Source: Aquamicrobium lusatiense
GTDB lineage: Bacteria > Pseudomonadota > Alphaproteobacteria > Rhizobiales > Rhizobiaceae
Assembly (NCBI RefSeq): GCF_014201615.1
Contig: NZ_JACHEU010000001.1
Span: 186,001 to 250,000, forward strand
Length of the DNA stretch: 64,000 bases
Reading direction: 5' to 3'
The notes beneath the pieces were generated by a model. That model was not told where the DNA came from and ran no database searches. It saw only the letters and a program-made list of their open reading frames with translations. The translations under genes and the position numbers were made by a program. Positions 30,649 to 39,397 of the stretch are shown in pieces; positions within the stretch are counted from its first letter, which is position 1; every line of letters begins with the position of its first letter.

Positions 30649-31287
30649 ATGGCGACGAAACCCATAAGCGAAGCCGACCGCGAGCGTGTGGCTGCCGCCA
30701 TTCGCGAGGCGGAGGCGAAAACCGACGGCGAAATCTACTGCGTCGTCGCCCGCCAGAGCGACGGCTACTTCTTTCCCGCCGCCTGCATGGCGATGATCGG
30801 CATTCTGCTCGCCAGCCTCGCCGTCGCCTTCGTATCCGAATACTGGTGGGTATCGATCCGCCTGCCGCATTTCATCCTCAAGCAGCTTGCCGCAGTGGCT
30901 GCCGTGCTGGGGCTGTTGTGGCTGGTGCCGGCGCTGCGCATCCATCTGGTGCCGTGGCAGATGCGCCACCGCGCGGCCCGCGACAATGCACGGCGTCAGT
31001 TTCTGGGACGCAATGTGCACCGCACTGCCGGCCGCACGGGCGTGCTGATCTTCGTTTCGCTGACTGAGCGCTATGCCGAGGTCATCGCGGATGTCGGCAT
31101 CGGCAGCCGTGTCGATCCGCTTTTGTGGGAAGACACGATCCGCGACCTGACCGCGCATGCGCGCCAGGACAAGCTGGCAGATGGCTTCGTTCAGGCCATC
31201 GGATCGGTCGGGGCCATTCTGGCGGAGCATTTTCCCCTCTCGCCCGGCAACGAAAACGAACTCGACGACCATCTGATCGAAATCTGA
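30649..31287 (+). CDS. Second TPM-domain membrane protein
   Basis: 212 residues, starting at the base after the previous stop codon. The N-terminus [31 protein letters not shown] is the first part of a TPM domain. It is interrupted by two membrane helices ([19 protein letters not shown] and [17 protein letters not shown]), then the domain resumes with [43 protein letters not shown] domain split by a membrane hairpin is typical of this second protein in LemA clusters. The function is unknown; proximity suggests it works with the LemA lipoprotein and the first TPM protein. Confidence 0.88.
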   Translation: MATKPISEADRERVAAAIREAEAKTDGEIYCVVARQSDGYFFPAACMAMIGILLASLAVAFVSEYWWVSIRLPHFILKQLAAVAAVLGLLWLVPALRIHLVPWQMRHRAARDNARRQFLGRNVHRTAGRTGVLIFVSLTERYAEVIADVGIGSRVDPLLWEDTIRDLTAHARQDKLADGFVQAIGSVGAILAEHFPLSPGNENELDDHLIEI

Positions 31288-31375
31288 CGGACAAGACTTC
31301 CTGTGCGCAACCCGGACAGGAAAACCGGCACGGCTCTTGCGCTCTGCCGCGCGCGGAGATTATGGTTAAGGAATT

Positions 31376-31882
31376 ATGAAGACCCTGGCCATCGACATCC
31401 GCAGAGCCGAACCGCGCGACGCAGTCGCAATAGCGAGCGTTCACCTTGAGGCATGGCAGGGCGCTTATGCCGGCATCATTCCTCACAAAGCCCTGACCTC
31501 GATGATCAACCGCCGCGGCAGCGACTGGTGGGCCAATGCCATCCGGCGCGCCGCTACGGTTCTCGTCGTCGAAATCGGCGGCGTCATCGCGGGCTATGCC
31601 ACCATCGGGCGCAACCGTGCGCGCGAGCTTTCCCAGCAGGGCGAGATCTACGAGCTTTACCTGCGCCCTGAATATCAGGGCATCGGCCTTGGCAGCCGCC
31701 TGTTTGCCGAAGCGCGCCGCCGTCTGGCCGAACATGGCCTGAAAGGTCTCGTGGTCTGGGCGCTTGAAGAAAACGACAATGCTCTGGCCTTCTACGCCGG
31801 CGCCGGCGGCCGCGATGTCGCCGAAGGCGTCGAGATCTTCGAGCAGAAAGCCCTGAAGAAGGTCGCCTTCATCTGGGAGTGA
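31376..31882 (+). CDS. GNAT-family N-acetyltransferase
   Basis: 168 residues. Predicted acetyl-CoA-dependent transferase of unknown acceptor. The N-terminal strand-helix is IDIRRAEPRDAVAIASVHLEAWQGAYAGIIP, which is characteristic of RimI-like single-domain members. Motif A, the CoA pyrophosphate loop, is YLRPEYQGIGLGSRLFAEARRR (Q/R-x-x-G-x-G). Motif B follows with LVVWALEENDNALAFYAGAGGR. AAGGA precedes the ATG. It is separated by 88 bp from the TPM cassette and may form its own unit. Confidence 0.9.
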   Translation: MKTLAIDIRRAEPRDAVAIASVHLEAWQGAYAGIIPHKALTSMINRRGSDWWANAIRRAATVLVVEIGGVIAGYATIGRNRARELSQQGEIYELYLRPEYQGIGLGSRLFAEARRRLAEHGLKGLVVWALEENDNALAFYAGAGGRDVAEGVEIFEQKALKKVAFIWE

Positions 31883-32129
31883 CCTGCAGACGCTTCGCTT
31901 CCCGCCCCTGCTGAACGCTCGATTGCAACAGCCGGCGTCTTTTTCGGGATCAAATGTGCCATCGGTTCGTTCCGTCGCATTGCCTGTCGCGGCAAGCCCC
32001 GCTATTGCGACGCGCAGGACGTGATGCTGCGTCGTTTCAGGATGCAGTCTCTCCCTGATTTTCATCTTGTTCCCGCAACGACACCCGCCGGTGCCGTACC
32101 GGGAATTCTGCAAACCAAGAGGCCCAGAC

Positions 32130-32663
32130 ATGCGCATCGACGCCATATCGCCCGGAAACAACCCTCCGGAAGACGTCAACGTCATTATCGAGGTTCCGGT
32201 CGGCGGCGAGCCGATCAAGTACGAAATGGACAAGGAAGCCGGCACGCTGTTCGTCGACCGCTTCCTCTACACGCCGATGCGCTATCCCGGGAACTACGGC
32301 TTCGTGCCGCATACGCTGTCCGGCGACGGCGATCCGGTCGACGTTCTGGTGTGCAATACCCGTGCGCTGGTACCGGGCTGCGTGATCAATGCACGCCCGA
32401 TCGGCGTCCTTATCATGGAAGACAATGCCGGCCAGGATGAGAAGATCATCGCCGTGCCGTCTCCGCACATCACCAAGCGCTACGAAAACGTCCGCGACTA
32501 CACCGATCTGCCGCAGATTTCGCTCGACCAGATCGCGCACTTCTTCCAGCACTACAAGGATCTGGAACCCGGCAAGTGGGTGAAGATCGGCGGCTGGCAC
32601 GGTGCGGACCGCGCCCGTCAGATGATCGTCGAAGGCCTCGAGCGCGCCCGCGCCTCGAAGTAA
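32130..32663 (+). CDS. ppa: Inorganic pyrophosphatase, family I
   Basis: Hydrolyses pyrophosphate and so drives biosynthetic reactions. 177 residues. Active-site residues are in place: E21 and K30 in [15 protein letters not shown]52 and Y56 around [10 protein letters not shown], and the metal-binding D66, D68 and D71 in [10 protein letters not shown]. The C-terminus [15 protein letters not shown] is also typical. The ATG at 32130 follows AGAGG. The 247 bp before it hold nothing I can identify beyond a probable promoter. Confidence 0.97.
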   Translation: MRIDAISPGNNPPEDVNVIIEVPVGGEPIKYEMDKEAGTLFVDRFLYTPMRYPGNYGFVPHTLSGDGDPVDVLVCNTRALVPGCVINARPIGVLIMEDNAGQDEKIIAVPSPHITKRYENVRDYTDLPQISLDQIAHFFQHYKDLEPGKWVKIGGWHGADRARQMIVEGLERARASK

Positions 32664-32671
32664 GCTTTTTC

Positions 32672-32702
32672 AGCAGACCCTGTCACCGGGACAGGGTCTG
32701 CT
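32672..32702. terminator. 12-bp perfect hairpin between ppa and the DUF167 gene
   Basis: Arms AGCAGACCCTGT and ACAGGGTCTGCT, 7-base loop. It lies nine bases after the ppa stop and overlaps the last codons of the convergent DUF167 gene. A T-run precedes rather than follows the hairpin on the plus strand, so it is not a textbook terminator. It may still end both transcripts or protect their 3' ends. Confidence 0.55.
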
Positions 32703-33000
32703 CCAGCTTCTGATGAAGCATCGGCGGCTCGCCGCTTATCCGCACCGTCTTGAGCCGCGCCGTTCCCCCCGCCACCACCTGCACCGTCGTCGCGGGCACG
32801 CCAAGGCTCTTTGCAACCAGCTTTTCCAGCGCCGTGTTGGCAGCTCCCTTTTCGGGCACCGCACGAACGCGCGCCTTGAGGTAAATCTTCCCGTCAGCTG
32901 AAGCTTCAACGCCGCCCAGCTCGTCCTTCGACGATTTCGGCGTCAGCCGTACATAGAGGTCGAGCCCGTCGTCCCGAGGCCTGCAGGGCAGATCCACCAC
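32683..33000 (-). CDS. DUF167 (YggU-type) protein
   Basis: 105 residues. The domain is compact: LYVRLTPKSSKDELGGVEASADGKIYLKARVRAVPEKGAANTALEKLVAKSL. Its P.KGAAN core is the DUF167 signature. Structures of relatives show a small alpha+beta fold, and the role is unknown. It starts 6 bp after the YggT stop codon, and the yggT-yggU order is widespread in proteobacteria. The end of the gene lies inside a strong hairpin. Confidence 0.88.
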   Translation of the reverse strand: MVDLPCRPRDDGLDLYVRLTPKSSKDELGGVEASADGKIYLKARVRAVPEKGAANTALEKLVAKSLGVPATTVQVVAGGTARLKTVRISGEPPMLHQKLEQTLSR

Positions 33001-33005
33001 CTGTC

Positions 33006-33296
33006 CTACAGGAACAGCGGCGCCACGCTCATCAGCAGGAACTGGCGGACGAAGAACAGGACCAGCAGCAGGATGATCGGCGAGATGTCGATGCCGCCAA
33101 GGTCCGGCATGAAACGGCGGATCGGCCGCAGCGCCGGCTCGGTCAGCCTAAACAGCATGTTGCCGATGGTTCCGACGAACTGGTTGCGCGGATTGACGAC
33201 GTTGAACGCATAGAGCCAGGAGAAGATGGCCGAGGCGATGATGATCCACCAGTAGAGGTCAAGCGCCAGGACGATAGTCTGGATAAGGGCGATCAT
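33006..33296 (-). CDS. YggT-family membrane protein
   Basis: 96 residues with two membrane segments ([24 protein letters not shown] and [18 protein letters not shown]). The linker is [19 protein letters not shown], the YggT/YlmG family motif. Relatives in cyanobacteria and chloroplasts affect nucleoid or membrane organisation; the bacterial role is not settled. The ATG at 33296 (MIALIQTIV) is chosen because upstream in-frame sequence is not family-like and reaches into the tRNA promoter. Confidence 0.9.
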   Translation of the reverse strand: MIALIQTIVLALDLYWWIIIASAIFSWLYAFNVVNPRNQFVGTIGNMLFRLTEPALRPIRRFMPDLGGIDISPIILLLVLFFVRQFLLMSVAPLFL

Positions 33297-33394
33297 GCGG
33301 GTCTCCGATTGTTGACGACATGTAGCCATTGCGGCCCGGACCGGCAAGTCCTGCATGGCCTCAGCCTTGCGATCGAAAACACAAAATTGCACGC

Positions 33395-33422
33395 TTGACA
33401 GTTTTCGCCCGCCGCACATAAA
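33395..33422 (+). promoter_or_regulatory. Sigma-70 type promoter of tRNA-Ala
   Basis: A perfect TTGACA -35 box at 33395-33400, a 16-base spacer and CATAAA as -10 at 33417-33422. The expected transcript start falls about ten bases before the tRNA. Confidence 0.65.
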
Positions 33423-33439
33423 TGCGCCATCCTGCTGAT

Positions 33440-33515
<76 letters not shown>

Positions 33516-33614
33516 ACTTCCCTGATGCCGGGCCGTTGCGGATCAGCTTCTTCCTGCCGGCTTTATGTCATGACAATGCTTGAGTGATGCGGCTCCTGTC
33601 GCTATACCGGCTTC

Positions 33615-33800
33615 ATGACGGGTCAAGAAAAATCTCAGCTGCAGAACCTTTCTAAGATGCTGCGCAAGGAGCAGGCAGCTCTGCTGCTGGAAGCAGCCAG
33701 AAACAAAGCACTGCCAAGCAACAGCACCATTCAGCGCGTTGCCTATCTGGAACTCAATATCGCCGCCATCGAGAATACGATCGCCGATCCCGTCGGCTGA
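33615..33800 (+). CDS. Possible small helical protein
   Basis: 61 residues, MTGQEKSQLQNLSKMLRKEQ onward, mostly charged helix with a Leu/Ala-rich middle (AALLLEAARNKAL). I do not recognise it. No convincing ribosome-binding site is visible. A longer reading frame lies opposite (33543-33827) but has no better support. It is reported because its composition is protein-like and it fills the gap after the tRNA. Confidence 0.45.
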   Translation: MTGQEKSQLQNLSKMLRKEQAALLLEAARNKALPSNSTIQRVAYLELNIAAIENTIADPVG

Positions 33801-33995
33801 TGACGAAGCTGCCGCCGATATCTGCACGATCTTCAGATTGAGCGAGCAACAGCTGAGACCCGCGTCGTTTACCCTAACAGAATAAATCGCACGATTTCCC
33901 CATAAACCGGATTTTCACTCCGCATGATGGCTTGCCGTGATGGCGGGTGAAAGCGTTAATGCGTTCTTCAACCTGCTACCGTATCAGACGGCGGG

Positions 33996-35924
33996 ATGAG
34001 AGTGTCAAAGCGCGCGGACGAGATGCCATTTCCGGCAGGACAAAAAGGGGTTGAGCTGGGCGTTCTGCGCGATCAGCTCGCTGATCTGCGAGCCAGCCTT
34101 CTCATTTCGATGCCCATCAGCACCGTGCTTTCCGTGCTGATCGTTCTTGTCAAATCCATTTCCGGCGCCGACTGGACGACGCTCGCCTGGCTCGTGATCG
34201 TGAACGTGGTCAATGGCGCGCGCATTCTCCTGGCGCTGCGCCAGCCGCAGGATGAAGAGCTGGAAAAACAGGATTATGCAACGCTCTCGAAATGGCTGCG
34301 CGGCTACATGGCGCTGGCATTTCTGGCGGGCGTTGCCTGGGCATATGTCGCCGTTATCTCGGACGGCTTCACGGCTCCCGAAACACCCGTTTATCTGGTC
34401 ATCGTCGCCGGCATCTCGGCCGGCGCGGTATCTTACAGTGCCTGCTATGCGGCGCTTCCCATTCTGTTCATGGCTCCCCCGCTGCTTGCGGTCGTGGTGT
34501 GCATGATCATGGGCGGAGAGCTAGACGACTACGTTCTCGCCTTCACGAGCACGCTGTTTTTCGGAGGGCTGGTGAAAAGCTCCTTCCTCGGACAGGAACG
34601 CTTTCGCGAAACGAGCAGGCTCAAATATGAAGCCAATCACCATGCCGGTAAAATGGAGAAGAATTCCAGAGAAGACCCGCTTACGGGTCTTCTGAACAGG
34701 CGCGGACTTGAGCAGGCCGTCAGCCGTCTTAAGCCTGCGGATGGCCCCTTCACGGCGATGCTCATCGATCTCGATGGCTTCAAATCGGTAAACGACACCT
34801 ACGGCCACCGCGTCGGCGACGATCTGCTTCTCAAGATCGCCGGACGGATAAGGGCGGAAGCCCCGGCCGAGGCCACTCTGGCACGCGTGGGCGGCGACGA
34901 ATTCGTCCTGCTTTTCGGGCGCGCGGCTGCAGCCGATACCGAGCAGCTCGCCCTGCGCATCATCGCCTCGATCTCGCGGCCCTATGCCGGCATCAATTCC
35001 ATTCAGGTCGGCGCGTCCGTCGGCATCCATGTTGCCGATGATCCGCATCTCACGCATATGCTGCTGCGCGCGGATTTCGCCCTCTACACGGCAAAGGACA
35101 GGGGGCGGAACAATCTGTGCATCTTCGATACTGTGCTTGAGGAGGCTTTCAGACGCCAGCAATGCATTGAACGCGACCTGAAGGCCGCGCTGGCATCGGG
35201 AGAGCTGCAAAGCTGGTATCAGCCGATCGTACGCCTCGACACGCGCAGGATCGTCGGTTTCGAGAGCCTGCTGCGCTGGGAGCATCCCGAGCATGGGCAG
35301 ATTGCACCGCCCGAGATCATCACCACGGCGCGAACCACAGGCCTGCTGCCGGCACTTACTGAAACAGTCTTCTGGAATGCCTGCGACATGATGGACAGGC
35401 TGCGCGAGGAAGGCAGAAGCGGGATCCGTATCGCCATCAACATTTCCCCCCGGGAACTCGAAGCAGCCGACATCGACACCATGATCCTCGCAGGTCTGGC
35501 CGAACGCGGATTGACGACTTCGATGCTGGAAATCGAGATCACCGAGGAAGCCCCCGTCGATCTGGGGCGGGTCGGCGAAAAACTCGGCCGGCTGGCCCGC
35601 GCCGGCATCTCGATCGTGCTGGATGATTTCGGAGCCGGCTTTTCCACGCTGGCCTCCCTCAAGGACGGCCGCATTTCCAAGGTCAAGATTGACCGCAGCT
35701 TTGCCAACGATCTGGCAGGCGCCAAGGAAAGCCGCCTGCTGATGAAAGCGGTCATAGACCTCGCGCACACGCTTGGCATCGAGGTGATGGCGGAAGGCGT
35801 GGAAACGCCGGATCAGGCGCACATCCTGCAATCGATGGGCTGCGCATGCGCACAGGGGTACCTGTTCTCGCCTGCGCTGCCGATCGAGAAGGCACTGGCC
35901 CTGCAACGCGCTGGCGTGGCCTGA
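33996..35924 (+). CDS. Membrane-bound GGDEF-EAL protein (cyclic di-GMP turnover)
   Basis: 642 residues. The N-terminus has about five membrane helices (residues 30-200) forming a sensor-like module. The GGDEF domain (about 225-385) has an intact RVGGDEFVLLF motif but lacks the RxxD inhibitory site before it. The EAL domain (about 395-640) keeps every expected catalytic piece: ESLLR, INISPREL, EIEITEE, LDDFGAGFS, KVKID and MAEGVET. It could therefore both make and break c-di-GMP; the net direction cannot be told. Start at ATG 33996; an ATG at 34023 is possible. It is monocistronic. Confidence 0.93.
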   Translation: MRVSKRADEMPFPAGQKGVELGVLRDQLADLRASLLISMPISTVLSVLIVLVKSISGADWTTLAWLVIVNVVNGARILLALRQPQDEELEKQDYATLSKWLRGYMALAFLAGVAWAYVAVISDGFTAPETPVYLVIVAGISAGAVSYSACYAALPILFMAPPLLAVVVCMIMGGELDDYVLAFTSTLFFGGLVKSSFLGQERFRETSRLKYEANHHAGKMEKNSREDPLTGLLNRRGLEQAVSRLKPADGPFTAMLIDLDGFKSVNDTYGHRVGDDLLLKIAGRIRAEAPAEATLARVGGDEFVLLFGRAAAADTEQLALRIIASISRPYAGINSIQVGASVGIHVADDPHLTHMLLRADFALYTAKDRGRNNLCIFDTVLEEAFRRQQCIERDLKAALASGELQSWYQPIVRLDTRRIVGFESLLRWEHPEHGQIAPPEIITTARTTGLLPALTETVFWNACDMMDRLREEGRSGIRIAINISPRELEAADIDTMILAGLAERGLTTSMLEIEITEEAPVDLGRVGEKLGRLARAGISIVLDDFGAGFSTLASLKDGRISKVKIDRSFANDLAGAKESRLLMKAVIDLAHTLGIEVMAEGVETPDQAHILQSMGCACAQGYLFSPALPIEKALALQRAGVA

Positions 35925-35951
35925 AACCGGCTTGCTGCGGGAAGCGCCCGC

Positions 35952-37415
35952 TCAGGCCGATTTTGCGGGGAAGAAGATCGCCCGGCCGGGATCGAAGTCA
36001 TAGCGCGGCGCATGGATGGCGGCATCGCCAGCCATCTGCCTCACCGCATCAATGATGTAGTCCGCCTTGTCATCGTCGAGCAGCACGCTGAAGTTCAGCC
36101 GCGTGAAACCCGGCTTCGCCATCTCGTCTCCGGACAGGATCGCCTGCCGCAATTCCTGCGCGCGTCCGTCATCGATCGACAGCAATCTCAGCACGTAAGG
36201 TCCGGCGCAGGCGCAGCCGCCCCGAGCCTGAATGCCGAAACGGTCGCTCAGCATGCGCGTCACCAGTTGCTGATGTACATAGCCACCCCGGCCGTCCCGA
36301 ATGCGAAACGAGAACACCGGCAACCGGCCCGGCACGGGCAGGCCAAGCAGTTCGAGATTTTCGACGCCCTTCCACGCGCGCGCGGCACGGCCAGCCAGTT
36401 CGCTGTTGCGGCGCTGCATGAAGTCCGCGCCGATCGCTTCCTTGACGAGGACGGAAAGCGCAGCGCGGATATCACCCACCACATTCGGGGTGCCGGCTTC
36501 TTCGCGTGCTTCGAGATTGCCGCTGTAGTCATGCGCCTGCGAGGTTACGAAACGCACCGTTCCGCCACCCGGCCATGAGGGTTTGCTGATCGCCGCCGCA
36601 GCACGCCGAACCACCAGCACGCCGGAAGCTCCGGGGCCGCCGATGAACTTGTGCGGCGACAACACGATGGCGTCGATCACCGCGTCATCTTCCGGTGTCA
36701 TGGCGATCGGCAGATAGGGGCCGCCGCCGGCGTAATCCCATACCATCAGCGCGCCGGCAGCCTTCGCCATCCGCGTCAGGCCCGCAACATCGGCCACGAT
36801 GCCGGTCACGTTCGATGCAGCGGAAAAGGCGCAAACCGTCAGATCAAAACCTGTCTCGCCCAGAGCATCGGCAAGCATCCCCGCATCGGGACCGCCCTGC
36901 GCAGCTTCCGCGATTTCCACGATGCCGGCACCGCTTTCGCGCCATGGAAGGATGTTGGAATGATGCTCGTAAGGGCCGATGATGACACGCACGCGCTGGC
37001 CGGACCGCACCGCCTCGGCAACGCCGAACAGGCTGACCAGCCGATTGATGCCGGCGGTCGCGCCCGACCCGGTGAAGATGACCGCGTGGCTCTCGTCAGC
37101 GCCGCAATGGCTGGCAATCACGGCACGCGCATCGCGCCGCAGACGGGTCATGAAGCCACCGCACCAGGACGCCTCGGTATGGCTGTTGGCGTAATAGGGC
37201 AGCACCTCTTCCAGTACGAAGCGCTCCACCTGCCGCAAGGCCCGCCCCGAAGCGACATAATCGGCATAGACCATGGGCTTCGCGCCGAACGGGCCGTCGA
37301 TGACGGCGTCCGCCCCGATCAGGCCGGCGCGCAGCTCCGCCACGATGTCGTCCCGCGCCAGTTCCTGCCGAAACCGGTCCAGCGGACTACCGCCAAACTG
37401 CGCCGAAACCATCAT
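35952..37415 (-). CDS. Class V aminotransferase, cysteine-desulfurase-like
   Basis: 487 residues, PLP enzyme of fold type I. The PLP lysine is K256 in LSPHKFIGGPGASG. The substrate-side loop reads QARGGCACAGPY with C401 and C403, where SufS-type desulfurases place their persulfide cysteine. EASWCGGFMTRLRRDAR and GSGATAGINRLVSLFG are further class V marks. A cysteine or selenocysteine lyase-like activity is possible; no suf or isc gene is adjacent. It is divergent from an Lrp-type regulator with a palindrome between them, so it is probably induced by an amino acid substrate. Confidence 0.87.
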   Translation of the reverse strand: MMVSAQFGGSPLDRFRQELARDDIVAELRAGLIGADAVIDGPFGAKPMVYADYVASGRALRQVERFVLEEVLPYYANSHTEASWCGGFMTRLRRDARAVIASHCGADESHAVIFTGSGATAGINRLVSLFGVAEAVRSGQRVRVIIGPYEHHSNILPWRESGAGIVEIAEAAQGGPDAGMLADALGETGFDLTVCAFSAASNVTGIVADVAGLTRMAKAAGALMVWDYAGGGPYLPIAMTPEDDAVIDAIVLSPHKFIGGPGASGVLVVRRAAAAISKPSWPGGGTVRFVTSQAHDYSGNLEAREEAGTPNVVGDIRAALSVLVKEAIGADFMQRRNSELAGRAARAWKGVENLELLGLPVPGRLPVFSFRIRDGRGGYVHQQLVTRMLSDRFGIQARGGCACAGPYVLRLLSIDDGRAQELRQAILSGDEMAKPGFTRLNFSVLLDDDKADYIIDAVRQMAGDAAIHAPRYDFDPGRAIFFPAKSA

Positions 37416-37502
37416 TTGCCCACCTCTGACCCATTCGAAGATACGAGATGGAAGATTCTACGCGGATTATCGGTTGAAACTTCACCTGTTTAATGCACAG
37501 AA

Positions 37503-37519
37503 TGACCAAAATTGGGTCA
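37503..37519. promoter_or_regulatory. Candidate Lrp-family operator
   Basis: TGACC and GGTCA arms separated by seven bases, 12 bases upstream of the Lrp-type start codon and 88 bases upstream of the aminotransferase start. The size and position fit an autoregulatory half-turn site of a feast/famine regulator. Confidence 0.5.
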
Positions 37520-37531
37520 CATGATCTAAGA

Positions 37532-38017
37532 ATGGCAAAAATCGACAGCATCGACCTCAGAATTCTGAACTGCCTCCAACAGCAGGCCGGTCTGTCGCAG
37601 CGCGATCTGGCCGAGCAGGCCGGCATTTCGCAGAATGCCTGCTGGCGGCGTTTGCAGCGGCTGACGAGCGAAGGCATCCTGCGCGGCTCGCATGCCAACA
37701 TCGACCTCTCCGCGCTTGGGCTTGACCTGACCGTGCTCGTCATGATCCGCACGCGCCATCATTCGAAGGAATGGGCGGAACGCTTCCGCAAGCATGTCGA
37801 GAAGCTGCCGGAGGTCATCGACTTCTACCGCATCGGCGGCGACTGGGACTACATGGTGAAGGTGATCACGCGCGGCATGGCCGGCTATGACGCCTTCTAT
37901 CAAAGGCTGATCACCGACTTCGATCTGGCGACCGTCACCGGTTATTTTTCGATGGAAGCGATCATCGACAACCGCCCGGTGGATCTGCTGCGCCTGCGGC
38001 AGGCAGCGTCACGATAG
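37532..38017 (+). CDS. Lrp/AsnC-family transcriptional regulator
   Basis: 161 residues. The N-terminal helix-turn-helix is IDLRILNCLQQQAGLSQRDLAEQAGISQNACWRRLQRL, and the C-terminal RAM ligand domain starts at about 65 (NIDLSALGLDLTVLVMIRT). VIDFYRIGGDWDYMVKVITRGMAGYDAFYQRL and VTGYFSMEAIIDNRPV are typical of the effector domain. The ATG at 37532 is preferred; upstream in-frame codons overlap the operator. It is predicted to control the divergent class V aminotransferase and itself. Confidence 0.92.
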   Translation: MAKIDSIDLRILNCLQQQAGLSQRDLAEQAGISQNACWRRLQRLTSEGILRGSHANIDLSALGLDLTVLVMIRTRHHSKEWAERFRKHVEKLPEVIDFYRIGGDWDYMVKVITRGMAGYDAFYQRLITDFDLATVTGYFSMEAIIDNRPVDLLRLRQAASR

Positions 38018-38030
38018 CTCTGGCGCAGTC

Positions 38031-38068
38031 CATATCCGGCAACTTCCGTGTGGCCGCTGCCGGATATG
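38031..38068. terminator. Hairpin between the lrp-type gene and cydX
   Basis: Perfect 11-bp arms CATATCCGGCA and TGCCGGATATG with a 16-base loop, between convergent genes. No U-tract follows on either strand. It is probably a shared 3'-end structure. Confidence 0.5.
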
Positions 38069-38076
38069 ATTGTGCC

Positions 38077-38217
38077 TTACCTGCTCTTTTTCGGGGCCGC
38101 AGCCGCAGCCGGCGCGGCCGCCTTGGCGGCGTCATCCATGAGCTCGTACCACATGGCGTTCAGCACCGCGAAAGCGGCGGCGAGCGGCAGGCCGAGCAGC
38201 CAGGCGAAATACCACAT
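38077..38217 (-). CDS. cydX: Cytochrome bd oxidase small subunit CydX
   Basis: 46 residues, MWYFAWLLGLPLAAAFAVLN followed by AMWYELMDDA and an Ala/Lys tail. The MWYFAW start and the W-Y-E-L end of the single membrane helix are the CydX signature. It stabilises the haem groups of the CydAB oxidase. AAGGAG lies just before the ATG, and it begins 17 bp after cydB. It is the last gene of the operon and is too short for many gene finders. Confidence 0.92.
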   Translation of the reverse strand: MWYFAWLLGLPLAAAFAVLNAMWYELMDDAAKAAAPAAAAAPKKSR

Positions 38218-38234
38218 TTCACGTCTCCTTTGCG

Positions 38235-39392
38235 TCAGTAAGCGTGGCCGCTGCCGTCGCGGATTTCCTTCTCGTCCACCTTGCCCCACAGCACATGGTA
38301 GACCCAGCTCGTATAGGCGACGATGAGCGGGATGAAGATCGCCGTCACCACCAGCATGATGAACAGGGTGAGGTGGCTGGAAGAGGCGTCCCAGACCGTC
38401 AGGCTGGAGTTGGGATCGAGCGACGACGGCAGGATCATCGGGAACATCGACAGGCCGACCGTCGATATGATGCCGAGGATCGAGACGGCACTGGCGAGCA
38501 CCGGCACGATCTCGCGCCTGCCCCGCTGCAGCGCCAGATTGGCAAGCGCCCCGACAAAGCCCAGCACCGGCGCGATGATCGTCCACGGATGGTTGCCATA
38601 GTTCTCGAACCACACGCCCGATGCCCGCTCCACGGTCTTGGCGAGCGGGTTGGAGGGTCCGTCCGTCACCACCGTGCTGGTGATGTGGTAGCCATCGATC
38701 CCCAGCCACAGCCAGATGCCGCCGAGCGCGAACAGGACGATCGTGGCGATCGCCGCCCCCACGCCATAACGGCGGGCGCGCGCCGCAACCGTGCCTTCGG
38801 TCTTGAGCACCAGCCACGAGGCGCCGTGCATGATCAGCATGGCCACCGAAAGCAGCCCGCACAGCAGGCCGAACGGATTGAGCAGCTCGAACAGCGTCGT
38901 CCCGTCATAGAAGATGCGCAGATCCGTGCCGAAGCGGAACGGCACGCCCTGCAGCACATTGCCGACCGCCACGCCCATCACCAGCGCCGGCACGAGGCCG
39001 CCGATGAACAGGGCCCAGTCCCAGCCGCTGCGCCACGCGGCACTTTCGCGTTTGGAACGGTACTTGAAACCGACCGGGCGCAGGATCAGCGCGAACAGGA
39101 TGGCGAACATGGCGAGATAGAAGCCGGAGAAGGACACGGCGTAAAGCGGCGGCCAGGCGGCGAAGATCGCTCCGCCGCCGAGGATCAGCCACACCTGATT
39201 GCCTTCCCAGACGGGTCCGACCGTGTTGATGACGACGCGGCGCTCGACATCGTTCCTGCCGACGAAGGGCAGGAGCATGCCGGTGCCGAGATCGAAACCG
39301 TCCATGACAGCGAAGCCGATCAGCAGCACGCCGAGCAACAGCCACCAGATGACCCTCAGGGTCTGATAGTCGAGAAGTTCATGCAGGATCAT
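38235..39392 (-). CDS. cydB: Cytochrome bd ubiquinol oxidase subunit II
   Basis: 385 residues and about eight or nine membrane helices. The N-terminus LRVIWWLLLGVLLIGFAVMDGFDLGTGMLLPFVGRNDVERR is the CydB signature, followed by INTVGPVWEGNQVWLILGGGAIFAAWP. It partners CydA in reducing O2 with quinol at high oxygen affinity. The ATG at 39392 lies 5 bp after the cydA stop, indicating coupled translation. Confidence 0.96.
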   Translation of the reverse strand: MILHELLDYQTLRVIWWLLLGVLLIGFAVMDGFDLGTGMLLPFVGRNDVERRVVINTVGPVWEGNQVWLILGGGAIFAAWPPLYAVSFSGFYLAMFAILFALILRPVGFKYRSKRESAAWRSGWDWALFIGGLVPALVMGVAVGNVLQGVPFRFGTDLRIFYDGTTLFELLNPFGLLCGLLSVAMLIMHGASWLVLKTEGTVAARARRYGVGAAIATIVLFALGGIWLWLGIDGYHITSTVVTDGPSNPLAKTVERASGVWFENYGNHPWTIIAPVLGFVGALANLALQRGRREIVPVLASAVSILGIISTVGLSMFPMILPSSLDPNSSLTVWDASSSHLTLFIMLVVTAIFIPLIVAYTSWVYHVLWGKVDEKEIRDGSGHAY

Positions 39393-39397
39393 GTCAT

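Noticed and set aside
33543..33827. A 94-codon minus-strand frame beside the tRNA
   Set aside because: It competes with the 61-codon plus-strand frame and has no start signal or family feature; neither is strong and only the plus-strand one is kept, at low confidence.
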